Source of the DNA: Oasisia sp. SBJ-2009
Lineage: Eukaryota; Annelida; Polychaeta; Sabellida; Siboglinidae
Length of the DNA stretch: 64,000 bases
NCBI GenBank assembly: GCA_964017155.1
Contig: OZ024864.1
Coordinates: forward strand, 35,615,029 to 35,679,028
Reading direction: 5' to 3'
Shown here: positions 61,010 through 64,000 of the stretch, piece by piece
Numbering within the stretch: the first letter of the stretch is position 1
Layout of the letters: each line of letters starts with the position of its first letter
Translations under genes and position numbers: made by a program
Notes under the pieces: model-generated
The model's database searches: none
Seen by the model: the letters and a program-made list of their open reading frames with translations, nothing else
What the model was told of the DNA's origin: nothing

Positions 61010-63113
61010 GGAATTTTGATTTTTTTTTAAAACCTTTAATTTAGGCTCTTTTGAAAGCTACATATATATCATGCAGGAGGCCAAAAAATCAATGTCATCC
61101 CTTAATCTGGTATTTTTTTACCCACTTTACAAATGACCACCCGCGCCTTATTTTATGGGCCAATATTGTATAAATAAACAAAAACCCTCTTATGGTGCTG
61201 ACCACACTGCAACTGACAGCTTGCGTATATATGCATAGAGAATATGTCTGTGACAGCCAACCATATAATCTGCAAGAAAATCATGCATAGTCTGTTGTTA
61301 CCATATGGTGAAATATTTTTTTTTACAAAAACAGTTATGTCACTCCTACCCTACATAATAATGTCCATATTTCACTTTAAAATGGGGATTTCAGAAAAGT
61401 GAGGTAACACAACTTGTCAAATGTAATGCCATTACACAGCCCAATTAGTGCACATGCTCAGAACAATGGATCAATGATTGCTGTATCCTCACAGAGCTTA
61501 CAGGCCAATATCACATCAAAGGCATCCCCAGTCACACTTCCTGTAAGCCTGTCATAAAACCTGATGCATCTTGGACTTTCCTTTGAGGACAGCTAGTTAC
61601 AGACATGTGTCAGTGGTATAGATAGACAGACGACTTATTCCTCTTTCATGTCATGTATTCAGTCTTGACATATCTCTTTAAGCAAATAATACATAGCTTA
61701 TAATGTTACCCCACCCCCCATAAAAAACTGACCATCCAGGCACTCTTGATGAGGATTTTAGACTGACAAGATGGCCTTGGCTCCTAAAAGTTGAATTATG
61801 GTATTCAGTGACAATACTCATTGGAATTGGTCTGCATTTGGTGCAATGAAGGATGCAAAAAATAAGCATTGGGAATGCATTCTGTAGTGTGGTGGAAATA
61901 AGACTTAATGCTGGTGGTTTGAGAAAAAAGTCAACCATATCATGAACCTATGACATAACACTTTATGTATGAGAGAATAAAATATTACATTGAAACCACA
62001 CTGTGTCAATGACAACGATAGTTACTTTGGCCATAGGCAATATGCACATTGCTTATAACAACTGGCATTGAAATGGTAATTAGGACATATATTTTATTTC
62101 ACACATTGATAAAGCAAAAAATACATGCCCTGAAACGTTTATTTCATATTAGCAGTGATACCTATGATAAAAAGGAGAGAACATATACAATTTTGACAAC
62201 TTTGACAACTTGGTGAGCCTCCTTACTCACAGGGTTCAACACAGTTGGATGAAGACTGACACAACTACTCAAGGCAAATAATGACTAGACAAAACCAGAC
62301 AGAGTGTGTGTGTGCCCGCGCGTGCATGCGTGCATGTACGTATATACATGCATATGTGTGTGCACATACATGCACATGCACATTTCAATGCAACGCTTCT
62401 GTACACTCAATATACAGTATATAGCCCTTTTGTAAATACATGATCAACTTGCCGAGACATACCAATACATGCGACCACAATGGAGGAATGGCTGAGTTAC
62501 CTGGCCTATGCAGTTAAGAGCGTTACATCTGAGTCATGCATGCAGAGAACCTCCAACACAAAAATGTCATCAACAACGCTGAAATGACAGCAGTCTCTTC
62601 ATTATATACAGTCCAGAGCATTCTACACCACTTAAAATAGTAAGTTTGACTTCAGCATTATTTCAATGTCCAGGACCAGGTTTAATAAGTAGTCTTCAAA
62701 TTGCCCATGCCCAAAGCATATGTCCTGATGCAGACAGTAACTCCTGTTTTTACCAACACAGTGTCAATCCAAAATAATAAAGTTGATACATGGCATGCAT
62801 TGAGTCTTTTTAGACTAAACCGTACATAGAGTCAGCATGAATGATTCTGTTTTTCTACAAAAATCAAAATAGCTGTCACGATACATGTGCCAGCCATCAT
62901 AACTTTGTTTGTGTCCCCTGTGTAAAGCTATACTAGCACCATATTTCATATTTGGCATATACTTACATTTTCAAGAACTTTTTCACACATAACAGTGACC
63001 ATTTGTGGACAAAACTACATTTCTCACACACTTCTGTAGCAGCAACATCATCTGAAATGCAAAAATGGCACCTAGCATTTCTGTTGCCATGGAGCTTCCT
63101 AAACCAGTTATTA
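61010..63113. repeat. Array unit 20 (long, type A)
   Basis: Core CTAGTTAC/AGACGAC with private CATATGGTGA. Type A segment, tail CTAAACCAG. It matches unit 12 at the other markers. Confidence 0.95.
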
Positions 63114-64000
63114 GGAATTTTGATTTTTTTTTTAAACCTTTAATTTAGGCTCTTTTGAAAGCTACATATATATCATGCAGGAGGCCAAAAAATCAATGTC
63201 ATCCCTTAATCTGGTATTTTTTTACCCACTTTACAAATGACCACCCGCGCCTTATTTTATGGGCCAATATTGTATAAATAAACAAAAACCCTCTTATGGT
63301 GCTGACCACACTGCAACTGACAGCTTGCGTATATATGCATAGAGAATATGTCTGTGACAGCCAACCATATAATCTGCAAGAAAATCATGCATAGTCTGTT
63401 GTTACCATATTGTGAAATATTTTTTTTTACAAAAACAGTTATGTCACTCCTACCCTACATAATAATGTCCATATTTCACTTTAAAATGGGGATTTCAGAA
63501 AAGTGAGGTAACACAACTTGTCAAATGTAATGCCATTACACAGCCCAATTAGTGCACATGCTCAGAACAATGGATCAATGATTGCTGTATCCTCACAGAG
63601 CTTACAGGCCAATATCACATCAAAGGCATCCCCAGTCACACTTCCTGTAAGCCTGTCATAAAACCTGATGCATCTTGGACTTTCCTTTGAGGACAGCTAG
63701 TGACAGACATGTGTCAGTGGTATAGATAGACAGATGACTTATTCCTCTTTCATGTCATGTATTCAGTCTTGACATATCTCTTTAAGCAAATAATACATAG
63801 CTTATAATGTTACCCCACCCCCCATAAAAAACTGACCATCCAGGCACTCTTGATGAGGATTTTAGACTGACAAGATGGCCTTGGCTCCTAAAAGTTGAAT
63901 TATGGTATTCAGTGACAATACTCATTGGAATTGGTCTGCATTTGGTGCAATGAAGGATGCAAAAAATAAGCATTGGGAATGCATTCTGTAGTGTGGTGGA
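63114..64000. repeat. Array unit 21 (cut by the window edge)
   Basis: Only the first 887 bp of the core are present. CTAGTGAC/AGATGAC, as in unit 13. Confidence 0.95.

Larger units (their letters stand above)
26949..64000. repeat. Macrosatellite array, 21 units in two length classes
   Basis: Head-to-tail copies of one sequence, starting at TAATAGGAATTT and running past the window's end. The distance between equal points is 2101-2112 bp for long units and 1255-1257 bp for short ones. Copies differ by a few bases per kilobase except for the first. A unit reads, left to right, as a core of about 1010 bp present in all copies, a segment of about 849 bp present only in long units, and a tail of about 250 bp present in all. 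Open frames of 60-86 codons recur in every unit merely because the copies are nearly identical. None has a recognisable domain. The right boundary is not seen. Confidence 0.97.

Noticed and set aside
26949..64000. Tandem rDNA, histone or snRNA cluster
   Set aside because: No rRNA core sequences, histone-fold reading frames or snRNA motifs are visible in the unit on either strand.

Overview
The window is animal nuclear DNA. It has spliced coding exons with GT/AG borders, abundant microsatellites and minisatellites, decayed non-LTR retrotransposons of CR1/L2/Jockey type, many short inverted-repeat DNA elements and a very large tandem array. There are no bacterial operons, ribosome binding sites, rRNA or confident tRNA genes. 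A gene resembling human CXorf38, together with a Kolobok-like THAP element, fits an AT-rich marine invertebrate (lophotrochozoan, lancelet or similar). The species cannot be named from sequence alone.

Layout: (1) 1-9.3 kb holds the only convincing host gene, a minus-strand CXorf38-like gene. Four phase-0 coding exons are visible (9218-8697, 7773-7615, 4480-4379, 2848-2789). The introns carry an AT-rich foldback, a 46-bp minisatellite with a small element inserted in it, and an L2-like fragment. A CR1-like 3' fragment, a 26-bp minisatellite and an inverted-repeat element lie beyond exon 4. (2) 9.3-11.3 kb is trinucleotide repeats and small foldback elements. (3) 11.6-14.8 kb is a decayed endonuclease/reverse transcriptase retrotransposon on the plus strand. 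(4) 14.8-18.7 kb is largely unassigned, with CTCF-like words and one coding-looking stretch. (5) 18.7-21.4 kb is an element with about 215-bp terminal inverted repeats around five copies of a translatable module. (6) 21.6-26.6 kb is a cluster of insertions: a MITE with NRF-1-like palindromes, a TA-flanked element, a second L2/CR1 3' end, and a TTAA-flanked Kolobok-like element encoding a degenerate THAP domain.

(7) From 26,949 to the right edge (37 kb, 58% of the window) is one head-to-tail array of 21 near-identical units, the last one cut by the window. Thirteen units are about 2.10 kb. Seven consecutive units (31,165-39,958) are about 1.26 kb and lack the same roughly 849-bp segment. Linked variants show that the long units follow an A/B alternation and possibly an eight-unit (16.84 kb) repeat. 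Each complete unit carries, on the minus strand, an 85-bp stretch with a good 3' splice site and a GTAAGT 5' splice site. Long units also carry a potential Z-DNA tract. I do not recognise a complete gene in the unit, so I treat the array as a satellite or macrosatellite with a possible captured exon. This array and the module-bearing inverted-repeat element are the most novel objects here.
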